Origin: JAOUEA01 sp046732015
GTDB taxonomy: Bacteria > Actinomycetota > UBA4738 > HRBIN12
NCBI GenBank assembly: GCA_046732015.1
Contig: JBKPMF010000171.1
Coordinates: 1-8,107, forward strand
Length of the DNA stretch: 8,107 nucleotides
Direction of reading: 5' to 3'
In this document: positions 1-6,583 of the stretch, one piece after another
Numbering within the stretch: the stretch's first letter is position 1
Layout: the number at the start of each line of letters is the position of its first letter
Program-made: the position numbers and the translations under genes
Notes under the pieces: generated by a model
Told to the model about the DNA's origin: nothing
The model's database searches: none
What the model saw: the letters and a program-made list of their open reading frames with translations, nothing else

Positions 1-6
1 GGTCAC
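1..6 (-). CDS. Possible start of the next sox-operon gene (soxG?), partial
   Basis: On the minus strand the last bases of soxA read GTGA: a GTG codon at 6-4 overlaps the TGA stop at 5-3, followed by one further codon, ACC. Four-base GTGA/ATGA overlaps are a common way to couple translation of subunit genes. In known heterotetrameric sarcosine oxidase operons soxG, the small gamma subunit that packs against SoxA, normally follows soxA directly. Only two codons are visible, so the identity is inferred from context alone. Confidence 0.35.
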
Positions 7-2705
7 GCTCCACCTCCGTCGCGGCGCTCGTTCCGATCGTCGTAGAAGACCGGTGAGGTCACCGACGCTTCGATGTCGCCGCCCGGCAAGGGCGCCACGA
101 GCCTGGTGCCGACCAGCGAACGTCCCCCGGCCACCATGGCCAGCGCGAAGGTCCGGCCCAGCGTGGGGCTGCGGTAGCTCGACGTGACGTGACCCAGCAT
201 CGGCACCGGCGGCGTCATGCCCACCGATGCGGGGGCCACTATCTGCGCGCCTTCGGGCAACCAGGCATCCGGATCGACCGGGAGCAATCCGACCAGCTGC
301 TTGCGGTCGGGGCGCACGGTGTCGGGCCGCGTCAGCGATCGGCGCCCGACGAAGTCCGAGTCGTCCTTGCGCACGATCCACGACATGCCCAGGTCGCCGG
401 GGGTCACCGTGCCGTCGGTGTCCTGGCCCACGATCACGAACCCCTTCTCGGCGCGCAGCAGGTGCATCGCCTCGGTGCCGTACGGCGTGACGCCGAACGG
501 TTCGCCCGCCGCCATAACCGCCTCCCACATCGGACGGCCGAGCCAACCCTCCACGTTGATCTCGTACGCGAGTTCGCCGGTGAAGCTCACGCGGGCGACG
601 CGCGCCGGCATCCCTGCCACCGTGCCGTCGCGCACCGTCATGAACGGGAAAGCCTCGGCATCCAGTGGCACATCGGTCTTCAGCGCGCCCATCAGCTCCC
701 GCGCGCGCGGCCCGTTCACCGCCACGGTGGCCCACTGCTCGGTGACGCTGGTGCAGTACACCCGGAGGTCGGGCCATTCGGTCTGCAGCCATTCCTCGAA
801 GCGCTCGAGCACGTTGGCGGCACCGCCCGTCGTCGTGGTGACGAAGAAGCGATCGTCGGCCAGGCGCATCACGACGCCGTCGTCGAACACCATCCCATCG
901 AGCCCCAGCATGAGCCCATAGCGGATCGATCCCACGGCCAGCGTCGACATCCGGTTCGTGTACATCCGGTCGAGGAAGGCCGCCGCATCGGGGCCGACGA
1001 CCTCGATCTTGCCCAGCGTCGATGCATCCAGGACCCCCACGCCGTTCCGGACCGCGAGCGACTCCCTGGCCACCGCCTCGTCGATCGACTCGGTGCCGTC
1101 GGGGAAGGACCAGGGGCGCTTCCACTGGCCGACGTTCTCGAACGCCGCGCCGTGCTCGAGGTGCCAGTCGTGGATCGGGGTGGTGCGGATCGGGTCGAGC
1201 AGCACGGGGCCACGGTCGCGTCCGGCCAGCACCGCGTAGGGGACCGGCGTGTACGGGGGCCTGGCGTTCGTCGGCCCCTGCGCGCCGGGTCCGTCGCCCC
1301 ACGCCTGGTTCACGATCGCGGCGGTGAGCACCCCGCTCGTTCGGCCCTGGTCGATCGCGGTGCCGATGTAGGTGGCGCGCTTCACGTGTTCGGTGCTGTG
1401 CAGGTCGTGACCGACGGCCTCGAGCACGTCGGCGACGGTCGAGTCGCGTTGGAGGTCGACGTAATGCCTGGACAGGTCCTGCGCCGGCGTGAACCAGAAC
1501 GGCACGCTCGTGGGCACCTCGCCCGCCGCGGCACCCACGATCGAGAGCCACGGAGGGGCGGCGCCATCGGGGACGAAGCATGCTCGGCCCTCGTCGAACC
1601 GGAGGCCGCCCCCGATGCCACGCCACAGCTGGGTCACGGGGTTCCATCCACCGGAGACCAGCAGCAGGTCGACCTCGATCGTCTCGGCGGCGCCACCGGG
1701 GCCGGCGACGTGCACCGCCGACACCCGCGGGTCGCCTTCGGTCCCCGTCACCGCCCAACCGTTGCGGACGTCCATGCCGAGCGCCCGCATCGCGTCGCTG
1801 GCCGGACCGCCCTCGCTCACATCGACCAGGGCGGCGATCTCGATCCCCGCGGCGGCCAGGACGGTCGCGGCGTCGTGGCCGGCGTGGTTCGTGGTGAACA
1901 CCACGGCGCGGTCGCCGGCTGCCACGCCGAAGCGGTCCGCATACGTCACCGCGGCCGAAGCCAGCATCACCCCGGGGCGGTCGCAGTCGGCGAACGCGAT
2001 CGGGCGTTCGTGCGCACCGGTGGCCAGCACGACGCGCCCGGCCCGGACGTGCCACAGGGTGGCCACCGGGGCGGAACGTTCGAACACCACCACGTACCCG
2101 TCGTCGTAGACGCCGAGCGCGGTGGCCTCCGTCAGGACCGCGGTGTCGGGGGAGGTGCGGAGTTCGCCACCGACGTCGTCGATCCACGCGAGGGCCGGGA
2201 TGCCGTCGATGGTGTCGTCGCTGCTCGCCGTGCCGCCGAGCCAGTGCCGCTCGTCGACGAGCATCGTGCGGTCTCCTCGCCGAACGGCGGCGAGCGCCTC
2301 GCGCAGTCCGGCTGCGCCCCCGCCGACCACGAGGGTGTCCACGTGGGCGTGCCGGTGATCGGCCGTCGCGACGCCATCGTCGCCGTCGGTGAGCACGCCG
2401 ACGCCGGGCCGGCCTCCGGCCTCGAGATGGTCAACCACCTTGACCATCGGCGCCGGCATGATGGGCTCGAACGAGGGCGCGGTCACCTCCACGAACGCGC
2501 ACGGTTCCTCGACCCCCGCGGAGAACACGCCGCGAGGCCGCCCCAGGATCGGCGACGGGCAGACGACGTCGACGCCTTTGGCCAACAGGGCGCTCGCCAA
2601 GGTGTCGCCGGCGAACGCCCCCAGAGCCCGCCCTTCGAACGTCACCTGCACGGGCGTAGACCGATCGATGCCGTGACCTCCCCGCTCGAGCCGGCGCGAA
2701 CCCAT
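3..2705 (-). CDS. soxA: Sarcosine oxidase alpha subunit (short form)
   Basis: This is a 900-residue protein, the largest subunit of a heterotetrameric sarcosine oxidase. It carries dinucleotide-binding folds and a folate site that captures the methyl group as 5,10-methylene-tetrahydrofolate. Visible parts in order: a ferredoxin-like N-terminal domain at about 18-75 (GDTLASAL, GRPRGV, EEP) with too few cysteines for an Fe-S cluster; a Rossmann FAD/NAD site with GxGxxG at G128-G130-G133 and LVDE at 149-152; LATGAHERP at 227-235; a second nucleotide fold at about 264-283; ARPPYTPV at 481-488; and a GcvT-like folate region from about 550 with LDASTLGKIEV (559-569), TGELAYEI (709-716) and VGQDTDGTVTPGDLG (759-773). 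It is shorter than the roughly 965-1000 residues I recall for classical SoxA, mostly between residues 75 and 120. The ATG at 2705 was chosen because it overlaps the soxD stop (TGATG) and has a GAGGTG ribosome site 8 bases upstream. Family assignment is firm; exact substrate is not. Confidence 0.93.
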   Translation of the reverse strand: MGSRRLERGGHGIDRSTPVQVTFEGRALGAFAGDTLASALLAKGVDVVCPSPILGRPRGVFSAGVEEPCAFVEVTAPSFEPIMPAPMVKVVDHLEAGGRPGVGVLTDGDDGVATADHRHAHVDTLVVGGGAAGLREALAAVRRGDRTMLVDERHWLGGTASSDDTIDGIPALAWIDDVGGELRTSPDTAVLTEATALGVYDDGYVVVFERSAPVATLWHVRAGRVVLATGAHERPIAFADCDRPGVMLASAAVTYADRFGVAAGDRAVVFTTNHAGHDAATVLAAAGIEIAALVDVSEGGPASDAMRALGMDVRNGWAVTGTEGDPRVSAVHVAGPGGAAETIEVDLLLVSGGWNPVTQLWRGIGGGLRFDEGRACFVPDGAAPPWLSIVGAAAGEVPTSVPFWFTPAQDLSRHYVDLQRDSTVADVLEAVGHDLHSTEHVKRATYIGTAIDQGRTSGVLTAAIVNQAWGDGPGAQGPTNARPPYTPVPYAVLAGRDRGPVLLDPIRTTPIHDWHLEHGAAFENVGQWKRPWSFPDGTESIDEAVARESLAVRNGVGVLDASTLGKIEVVGPDAAAFLDRMYTNRMSTLAVGSIRYGLMLGLDGMVFDDGVVMRLADDRFFVTTTTGGAANVLERFEEWLQTEWPDLRVYCTSVTEQWATVAVNGPRARELMGALKTDVPLDAEAFPFMTVRDGTVAGMPARVARVSFTGELAYEINVEGWLGRPMWEAVMAAGEPFGVTPYGTEAMHLLRAEKGFVIVGQDTDGTVTPGDLGMSWIVRKDDSDFVGRRSLTRPDTVRPDRKQLVGLLPVDPDAWLPEGAQIVAPASVGMTPPVPMLGHVTSSYRSPTLGRTFALAMVAGGRSLVGTRLVAPLPGGDIEASVTSPVFYDDRNERRDGGGA

Positions 2706-2986
2706 CAGTCGGACACCTCTGGCGGTGGCTCGCCGATCCGATACGACCCGAAGATCCGGTTCGTGGCGGTGTCCCGCACGACGTTGCACCACCGGCGACA
2801 TCCGGCGGCATGCATCCACCGCTCCGACCACGGGCCTCGTGGGTTGTCGCGCATGAACAGGAAGTCCGCCCACGCCTCGTCGCTCAACGCCGCGGGATCG
2901 CCCGGATACGGGAGGTGGGCCTGTCCCCCGTACGTGAACTCGGTTTCGTCCCGGGGGCCGCACCACGGGCAGGGGATCAACAGCAC
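2705..2986 (-). CDS. soxD: Sarcosine oxidase delta subunit (zinc-binding)
   Basis: This 93-residue protein is the small delta subunit that caps SoxA in the tetrameric sarcosine oxidase. The start LLIPCPWCG is typical of the family, and the candidate zinc ligands Cys6, Cys9, His59 and Cys63 are all present at the spacing known for the family (CxxC near the N-terminus, HxxxC near the middle). Further family features are the RDNPRGP stretch at 46-52 and the WMHAAGCRRW stretch at 57-66. The start is GTG; a GGGGAGG ribosome site lies about 9 bases upstream, inside the last codons of the preceding YjbR-type gene, which ends 4 bases before this start. Its stop shares one base with the soxA ATG, so translation of the two is probably coupled. 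Length is normal for the family and no residue looks lost. Confidence 0.94.
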   Translation of the reverse strand: MLLIPCPWCGPRDETEFTYGGQAHLPYPGDPAALSDEAWADFLFMRDNPRGPWSERWMHAAGCRRWCNVVRDTATNRIFGSYRIGEPPPEVSD

Positions 2987-2990
2987 GGGC

Positions 2991-3338
2991 TCATGCCTCC
3001 CCTCGGTCGAAGGCGGCCAGGAGGCGCTTGGGAGCCGTCATGCGCCAGGCCTCCACGATGAGTTCGCGGACCTCCTCGCCGTCGGCCTTCGACAGCACTG
3101 CGCCCACCCATCCGCTGGGGCCGACGTACGGAGGGACGAACCATGCGTCGGGGTCGGTCGCCACCAGGGCGCGTTGCTCGTCGTGGATCGACTTGATCCA
3201 CAGGTGCCGTTCGTGGTCGCTGAACATCACGAAGATCTTGTTGCGCACGCGGAACGTGGCGGTCTCCCAGGTCTCGCGTTCCTCCGCCTCGGGCATCGAG
3301 AGCGCGAACCGGCGAACGGTGGCGGCGCGGATCCCCAC
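2991..3338 (-). CDS. MmcQ/YjbR family protein inside the sox operon
   Basis: This 115-residue protein resembles the MmcQ/YjbR family (small cytoplasmic proteins with a CyaY-like fold, often annotated as DNA-binding, function largely unproven). Recognisable pieces are an N-terminal helix with LSMPEAEE (13-20), FRVRNKIFVMF (29-39), WFVPPYVGPSGWVGAVL (66-82) and the C-terminal helix ending APKRLLAAFD (102-111). No signal peptide or membrane segment is present. The GTG start is the first possible one, since an in-frame TGA lies two codons upstream, and a GAGGA ribosome site at 3345-3349 sits 6 bases before it. The gene lies 35 bases after soxB and 4 bases before soxD, so it must be co-transcribed with the oxidase genes. 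That position is unusual, because I know the classical order as soxB-soxD-soxA-soxG. Whether it acts in assembly, regulation or is a passenger cannot be told from sequence. Confidence 0.85.
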   Translation of the reverse strand: MGIRAATVRRFALSMPEAEERETWETATFRVRNKIFVMFSDHERHLWIKSIHDEQRALVATDPDAWFVPPYVGPSGWVGAVLSKADGEEVRELIVEAWRMTAPKRLLAAFDRGEA

Positions 3339-3351
3339 GAGTCATCCTCAG

Positions 3352-3373
3352 TGCGCTTCCCCCGGCGCGCGCA
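3352..3373 (-). other. Small hairpin between soxB and the YjbR gene
   Basis: In the 35-base gap after the soxB stop, TGCGC at 3352-3356 pairs with GCGCA at 3369-3373 around a 12-base loop. No U-run follows, so it is not a convincing terminator. It could slow 3'-end decay of a soxB transcript or simply be chance in GC-rich DNA. Confidence 0.2.
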
Positions 3374-4573
3374 TCAGTGCGCGACGGCCGCAGCGCCGTG
3401 TTCGTCGATGAGCGCACCCGTGGTGAACCGCTCCAGCGCATAGGGCTTGGCGAGGGCGCTCGACTCCCCGTTCGCGACGGTCTCGGCGTAGACCCAGCCG
3501 GATCCCGGCGTCGCCTTGAAGCCTCCAGTTCCCCAGCCGCAGTTCAGGAACAGGCCGGGGACGGGCGTGGGACCGATGATCGGCGATGCGTCGGGACACA
3601 CGTCGACGATGCCGCCCCACGTGCGCAGCATCGAGGCATGCGCGAACATCGGGAACAGCTCCAGCGCCGCGGCCATCTGGTGTTCGATCACGTGGAACGA
3701 GCCGCGCTGCCCGTAGCCGTTGTAGGTGTCGATGCCGGCGCCCATCACGAGTTCTCCTTTGTCGGCCTGACTCACGTAGACGTGCACGGCGTTGGACATC
3801 ACGACGCAGCCGAGCACCGGCTCGTAGAGCGCGCTCACCAGGGCTTGCAGTGGGTGGGACTGCAACGGCAGTCGCAGGCCGACCATGGATGCGAGCACGC
3901 TGGTGTGGCCGGCGGCTGCCAACGCCACCTTCCCGGCCCGGATCGTTCCTCGAGAAGTCTCGACGCCCTGGACCTCGCCGCTCGGGCCGCGCACGAACCC
4001 GGTCACCTCAGCGTGTTCGACGATGTCGACGCCCAGGCGGTCGGCGCCGCGGGCGAACCCCCACGCCACCTTGTCGTGACGCGCCACCCCGCCGCGCCGC
4101 TGCAGGGTGCCGCCGAGCACCGGGTACCGCACGTCCTGCGAGACATTCACGATGGGCACGAACGCCTTGACCTCGTCGGCGTCGAGCCACTCCGCGTCGA
4201 CGCCGTTGAGGGCGTTGGCGTAGACGCGGCGCTTGGAGGTTCGGATGTCGCCCATGTCGTGGGCCAGGTTCAGGACGCCGCGCTGGGAGAACTGCATGTC
4301 GAACGAGAGTGCCTCCTCGAGGCCCTCCCAGAGCTTGAGAGAGTGCTCGTAGATCGCGGCCGATTCATCCCAGAGGTAGTTGGAACGGATGATCGTGGTG
4401 TTGCGGGCCATGTTGCCCCCGCCGAGCCAGCCCTTCTCCACCACGCAGACGTCGGTGATCCCGTGGTTGGCGGCGAGGTAGTAGGCGGTCGCCAGGCCGT
4501 GACCGCCGGCACCCACGATCACGACCTCGTAGGCCGACTTCGGTTCGGCTGCGCGCCAGTACCGCTCGGTCAT
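3374..4573 (-). CDS. soxB: Sarcosine oxidase beta subunit
   Basis: This 399-residue flavoprotein is the catalytic subunit of heterotetrameric sarcosine oxidase. It oxidises the N-methyl amine, passes electrons to oxygen as hydrogen peroxide, and works in the cytoplasm with SoxA, SoxD and SoxG. The sequence is close to classical SoxB throughout: FAD-binding VIVGAGGHGLATAYYL at 18-33, VVEKGWLGGGN at 44-54, RNTTIIRSNYLWDES at 57-71, FSQRGVLNLAH at 95-105, LQRRGGVARHD at 157-167, SHPLQALVS at 239-247, RGSFHVIEH at 290-298 and CGWGTGGFKATPGSGW at 345-360. His166 in ARHD aligns with the histidine that carries covalent FMN in studied enzymes. Length is normal, with a slightly short N-terminus. The ATG at 4573 is preceded by no ribosome site but by a -10-like TACCCT 7 bases away, suggesting a leaderless mRNA. 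It is the first gene of the minus-strand operon, divergent from an IclR gene. Confidence 0.95.
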   Translation of the reverse strand: MTERYWRAAEPKSAYEVVIVGAGGHGLATAYYLAANHGITDVCVVEKGWLGGGNMARNTTIIRSNYLWDESAAIYEHSLKLWEGLEEALSFDMQFSQRGVLNLAHDMGDIRTSKRRVYANALNGVDAEWLDADEVKAFVPIVNVSQDVRYPVLGGTLQRRGGVARHDKVAWGFARGADRLGVDIVEHAEVTGFVRGPSGEVQGVETSRGTIRAGKVALAAAGHTSVLASMVGLRLPLQSHPLQALVSALYEPVLGCVVMSNAVHVYVSQADKGELVMGAGIDTYNGYGQRGSFHVIEHQMAAALELFPMFAHASMLRTWGGIVDVCPDASPIIGPTPVPGLFLNCGWGTGGFKATPGSGWVYAETVANGESSALAKPYALERFTTGALIDEHGAAAVAH

Positions 4574-4580
4574 CCGCGAC

Positions 4581-4609
4581 AGGGTAGGGCGTGGGAGGAC
4601 TTGCGGCGA
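4581..4609 (-). promoter_or_regulatory. Putative soxB promoter, leaderless
   Basis: On the minus strand TACCCT (4586-4581) fits the -10 pattern TAnnnT and ends 7 bases before the soxB ATG, so transcription should begin at or next to the A of the start codon. At a 17-base spacing the -35 would be TCGCCG (4609-4604), a poor match, as expected of a promoter needing activation. No Shine-Dalgarno is seen in front of the ATG. Confidence 0.5.
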
Positions 4610-4653
4610 TATGGGGGATGCGCGCTGCGCAACCTTCGGGCAGCCCCATATCG
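4607..4653. promoter_or_regulatory. 10-bp inverted repeat, candidate IclR operator
   Basis: CGATATGGGG at 4607-4616 is matched perfectly by CCCCATATCG at 4644-4653, with a 27-base spacer. The right arm overlaps the putative -35 box of the iclR promoter and the left arm overlaps the -35 zone of the soxB promoter. Inside the spacer lies a second small palindrome, TGCGC-GCT-GCGCA (4619-4631). The geometry fits a regulator controlling both divergent promoters. The protein bound is presumed, from adjacency, to be the IclR product. Confidence 0.55.
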
Positions 4654-4679
4654 ACAAGCCGCGCCCATCGGCGTACCAT
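4651..4679 (+). promoter_or_regulatory. Putative iclR promoter
   Basis: TCGACA (4651-4656, five of six matches to TTGACA) is followed after exactly 17 bases by TACCAT (4674-4679, four of six matches to TATAAT). The start of transcription would be near 4686, giving a leader of about 33 bases that includes the GAGGTG ribosome site at 4706-4711. The right arm of the inverted repeat overlaps the -35 box, consistent with autoregulation. Confidence 0.5.
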
Positions 4680-4718
4680 CCCACGCCGTCGTTGCGGACA
4701 GGTCCGAGGTGTTGCGGT

Positions 4719-5507
4719 ATGCGAGACCAACCGGGTTCGAACCTCCAGTCGGTGCGCCGGGCGTTGCGAGCCCTCGAACTGATCTCGGAGTCCGGCGAAT
4801 GCGGCGTCACCGAGCTCGGACGAAAGCTCGGCGTGCACAAGGCGACCGCATCGCGCCTGGTCGCGACCCTGGCCGAGCGGGGGTTCGTCGAACGTGACCC
4901 CATCACCGAGAAGTACCGCCTCGGGTTCGGCCTGATCGCCCTGGCGGGGGCGGCCGTGGGGGCCAACGACCTGGTGCGGAGCGCGCGCCCCATCCTCGAA
5001 GACCTCGCCGAGCGCACCCGCGAAACCGTGAACGTGGGCGTGCTCTCGGGCGACGCCGTCGTCTACGTCGACCAGGTGGCGGGCACCCGCTCGATCGTCA
5101 GCGTGAATTGGGTGGGACAGCGCACGCCGCTGCACTGCACGTCGAACGGCAAGGTCCTGCTGGCCTTCATGCGCGAGGATGCGCGCGACCGTCTGCTCGC
5201 TGAACCCCTACCTCGGCTCACCCCCCGCACGATCACCGATCCGGAGCGCCTTCGCGCCCAGCTGACCGAGATCCGAGCTCGCGGCTACGCCCAGACGATG
5301 GACGAGCTCGAAGAGGGCCTCAACGCCGTGGCCGCGCCGATCCGCGGGATGAACGGCGACCTGATCGCCGCGCTCAGCGTCTCGGGACCGGCCTTCCGGA
5401 TGCGGGGCGTCGACCTTCCGAGGATCGGCCGCGCCACGGCCGAGGCCGCCGCGGTGGTCTCGCGCCGCTTGGGCCATGTGGACCGTGGGCGTCCCGCCGC
5501 GGGATGA
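4719..5507 (+). CDS. IclR family transcriptional regulator
   Basis: This 262-residue regulator has the two-domain layout of the IclR family. A winged helix-turn-helix occupies about residues 8-68, with ALRALELI (15-22), the recognition region GVTELGRKLGVHKATASRLV (29-48) and LAERGFVERD (51-60). An effector-binding domain follows at about 85-250, marked by ETVNVGVLSGDAVVYVDQV (102-120), PLHCTSNGKVLLAF (137-150) and EEGLNAVAAPI (198-208). IclR proteins act as dimers or tetramers that repress or activate nearby catabolic genes in response to a small ligand. The ATG at 4719 was preferred over an in-frame ATG at 4611 because GAGGTG lies 7 bases upstream and the extra 36 residues look unlike the family and would cover the promoter. 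It is divergent from soxB and 19 bases upstream of the cysteine synthase-like gene, so control of both is likely. The ligand is unknown. Confidence 0.93.
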   Translation: MRDQPGSNLQSVRRALRALELISESGECGVTELGRKLGVHKATASRLVATLAERGFVERDPITEKYRLGFGLIALAGAAVGANDLVRSARPILEDLAERTRETVNVGVLSGDAVVYVDQVAGTRSIVSVNWVGQRTPLHCTSNGKVLLAFMREDARDRLLAEPLPRLTPRTITDPERLRAQLTEIRARGYAQTMDELEEGLNAVAAPIRGMNGDLIAALSVSGPAFRMRGVDLPRIGRATAEAAAVVSRRLGHVDRGRPAAG

Positions 5508-5526
5508 GACGCAGGAGGATCGCACG

Positions 5527-6567
5527 ATGACGACCACGTGGGATGCACACCGCTCCGAGCTCCCGACGCTGCTCGGTGCGATCGGCCGGACGCCGCTGGT
5601 TCGGCTCCAGCGGGTGACCCCACCCGGCGTGGACATCCTCGCCAAGGTCGAGTGGTACGGGCCCACGGGATCGGTGAAGGACCGCATCTACGCCCACATG
5701 CTCGCCAAGGCCGAGGAGCGCGGCGCGCTCAAGCCCGGGATGACGATCATCGAGTGCACGACGGGCAACGCCGGGATCGCCTGCTCGGCGGTGGCGGCGA
5801 TCAAGGGGTACCGATGCGTCATCGTGATGCCCGAAGGCATGAGCTCGGAGCGCAAGACCATGATCAAGGCCTACGGCGCCGACCTGGTGCTCACGCCCGG
5901 CGCCGGCACCGACATCGATCTGGCGATCGCCCGGATGCGTGAGATCGTCGCCGACGACCCCGACCGGTACTTCTTCCCCGGGGAGTTCGAGAACCCCGAC
6001 AACCCGGAGGCCCAGCTCGCGAGCGGTCTGGAGATCTGGGAGCAGAGCGGCGGCCGGGTCGACGCCGTCGTGGGCGCCCAGGGGACCGGTGGATGGATCA
6101 GCGGCGTGGCGCGGGCGCTGAAGCGGCACAACCCGGATGTGCGCGCGTTCGCGGTGGAGCCGGCGGAATGCCCGTTGATCAGCGAACAACGATGGGGCAC
6201 CCACGGGGTCCCCGGGATCGGCGATGGCATCGTGCCGCCGAACCTGGATCTCGCGGCGATGGACGGCATCGTCACCGTTTCCACGCAGGAGGCGTTGGCG
6301 ACGGCGCGCCGCCTCGCCCAGGAGGAAGGGCTGCTCTGCGGCCCATCGTCGGGCATCAACGTCGCGGCCGTGCACAAGGTGAGCGAGCAACACCCCGAGC
6401 TGCGGCGGATCGTCACCGTGATCTGCGACACCGGACAGCGGTACCTGTCGGGGGAGCTCTACGGCGAGGCCGCCCACGTCGAGGAACCCGAACGCGATCA
6501 CACGATCGACGCCACCACGGCCGCCGAGATCGACCGGCATCGCGACCGGCTCGAGTTCATCGCCTGA
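5527..6567 (+). CDS. PLP-dependent cysteine synthase-like enzyme
   Basis: This 346-residue protein is a fold-type II PLP enzyme of the O-acetylserine sulfhydrylase/cystathionine beta-synthase family, catalysing a beta-replacement or elimination. Lys51 in GPTGSVKDR is the Schiff-base lysine. The substrate loop is TTGNAGI (78-84), the phosphate loop GTGGWISG (186-193), and GLLCGPSSG (268-276) with CDTGQRYLS (300-308) completes the cofactor site. Compared with the CysK consensus (TSGNTGI, PQQFENP, GTGGTITG, GISSG) the loop threonine is Ala82, the QF glutamine is Glu153 and the phosphate-loop threonine is Trp190, so the substrate may differ from O-acetylserine. No heme or CBS domain is present. 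The ATG at 5527 has an ideal AGGAGGA site 7 bases upstream; an ATG at 5476 inside iclR was rejected. It is probably co-transcribed with iclR. I would not call it cysK without assay. Confidence 0.9.
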   Translation: MTTTWDAHRSELPTLLGAIGRTPLVRLQRVTPPGVDILAKVEWYGPTGSVKDRIYAHMLAKAEERGALKPGMTIIECTTGNAGIACSAVAAIKGYRCVIVMPEGMSSERKTMIKAYGADLVLTPGAGTDIDLAIARMREIVADDPDRYFFPGEFENPDNPEAQLASGLEIWEQSGGRVDAVVGAQGTGGWISGVARALKRHNPDVRAFAVEPAECPLISEQRWGTHGVPGIGDGIVPPNLDLAAMDGIVTVSTQEALATARRLAQEEGLLCGPSSGINVAAVHKVSEQHPELRRIVTVICDTGQRYLSGELYGEAAHVEEPERDHTIDATTAAEIDRHRDRLEFIA

Positions 6568-6583
6568 GGCGGGGCGCCGGCTG

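Noticed and set aside
2706..2966. N-terminal extension of soxA
   Set aside because: It would overlap almost all of soxD, has no SoxA-like sequence, and the ATG at 2705 has its own ribosome site and coupling overlap.
189..3443. Open frame of 1084 codons on the plus strand, antisense to soxA, soxD and the YjbR gene
   Set aside because: It is rich in Arg, His, Gly and Ala with no recognisable domain and lies opposite three well-supported genes. Long shadow frames are expected in DNA with strong G/C at third positions.
4611..4718. Upstream ATG for iclR
   Set aside because: The ATG lies inside the left arm of the inverted repeat and upstream of the predicted promoter, and the added 36 residues do not look like an IclR N-terminus.
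3377..4897. Plus-strand frame of 506 codons antisense to soxB
   Set aside because: Low-complexity composition and no family motif; it lies opposite a canonical SoxB and runs through the promoter region into iclR in another frame.
5476..5526. Upstream ATG for the PLP gene within iclR
   Set aside because: The ATG at 5527 has an AGGAGGA ribosome site at ideal spacing, and the extra 17 residues do not resemble the family.
5374..6540. Minus-strand frame of 388 codons opposite the PLP enzyme
   Set aside because: Shadow of the PLP gene, with no motif and no ribosome site of note.
6568..6578. GGCG-GGG-CGCC as a terminator between the convergent genes
   Set aside because: A four-base stem with a three-base loop and no U-run is too weak to call.
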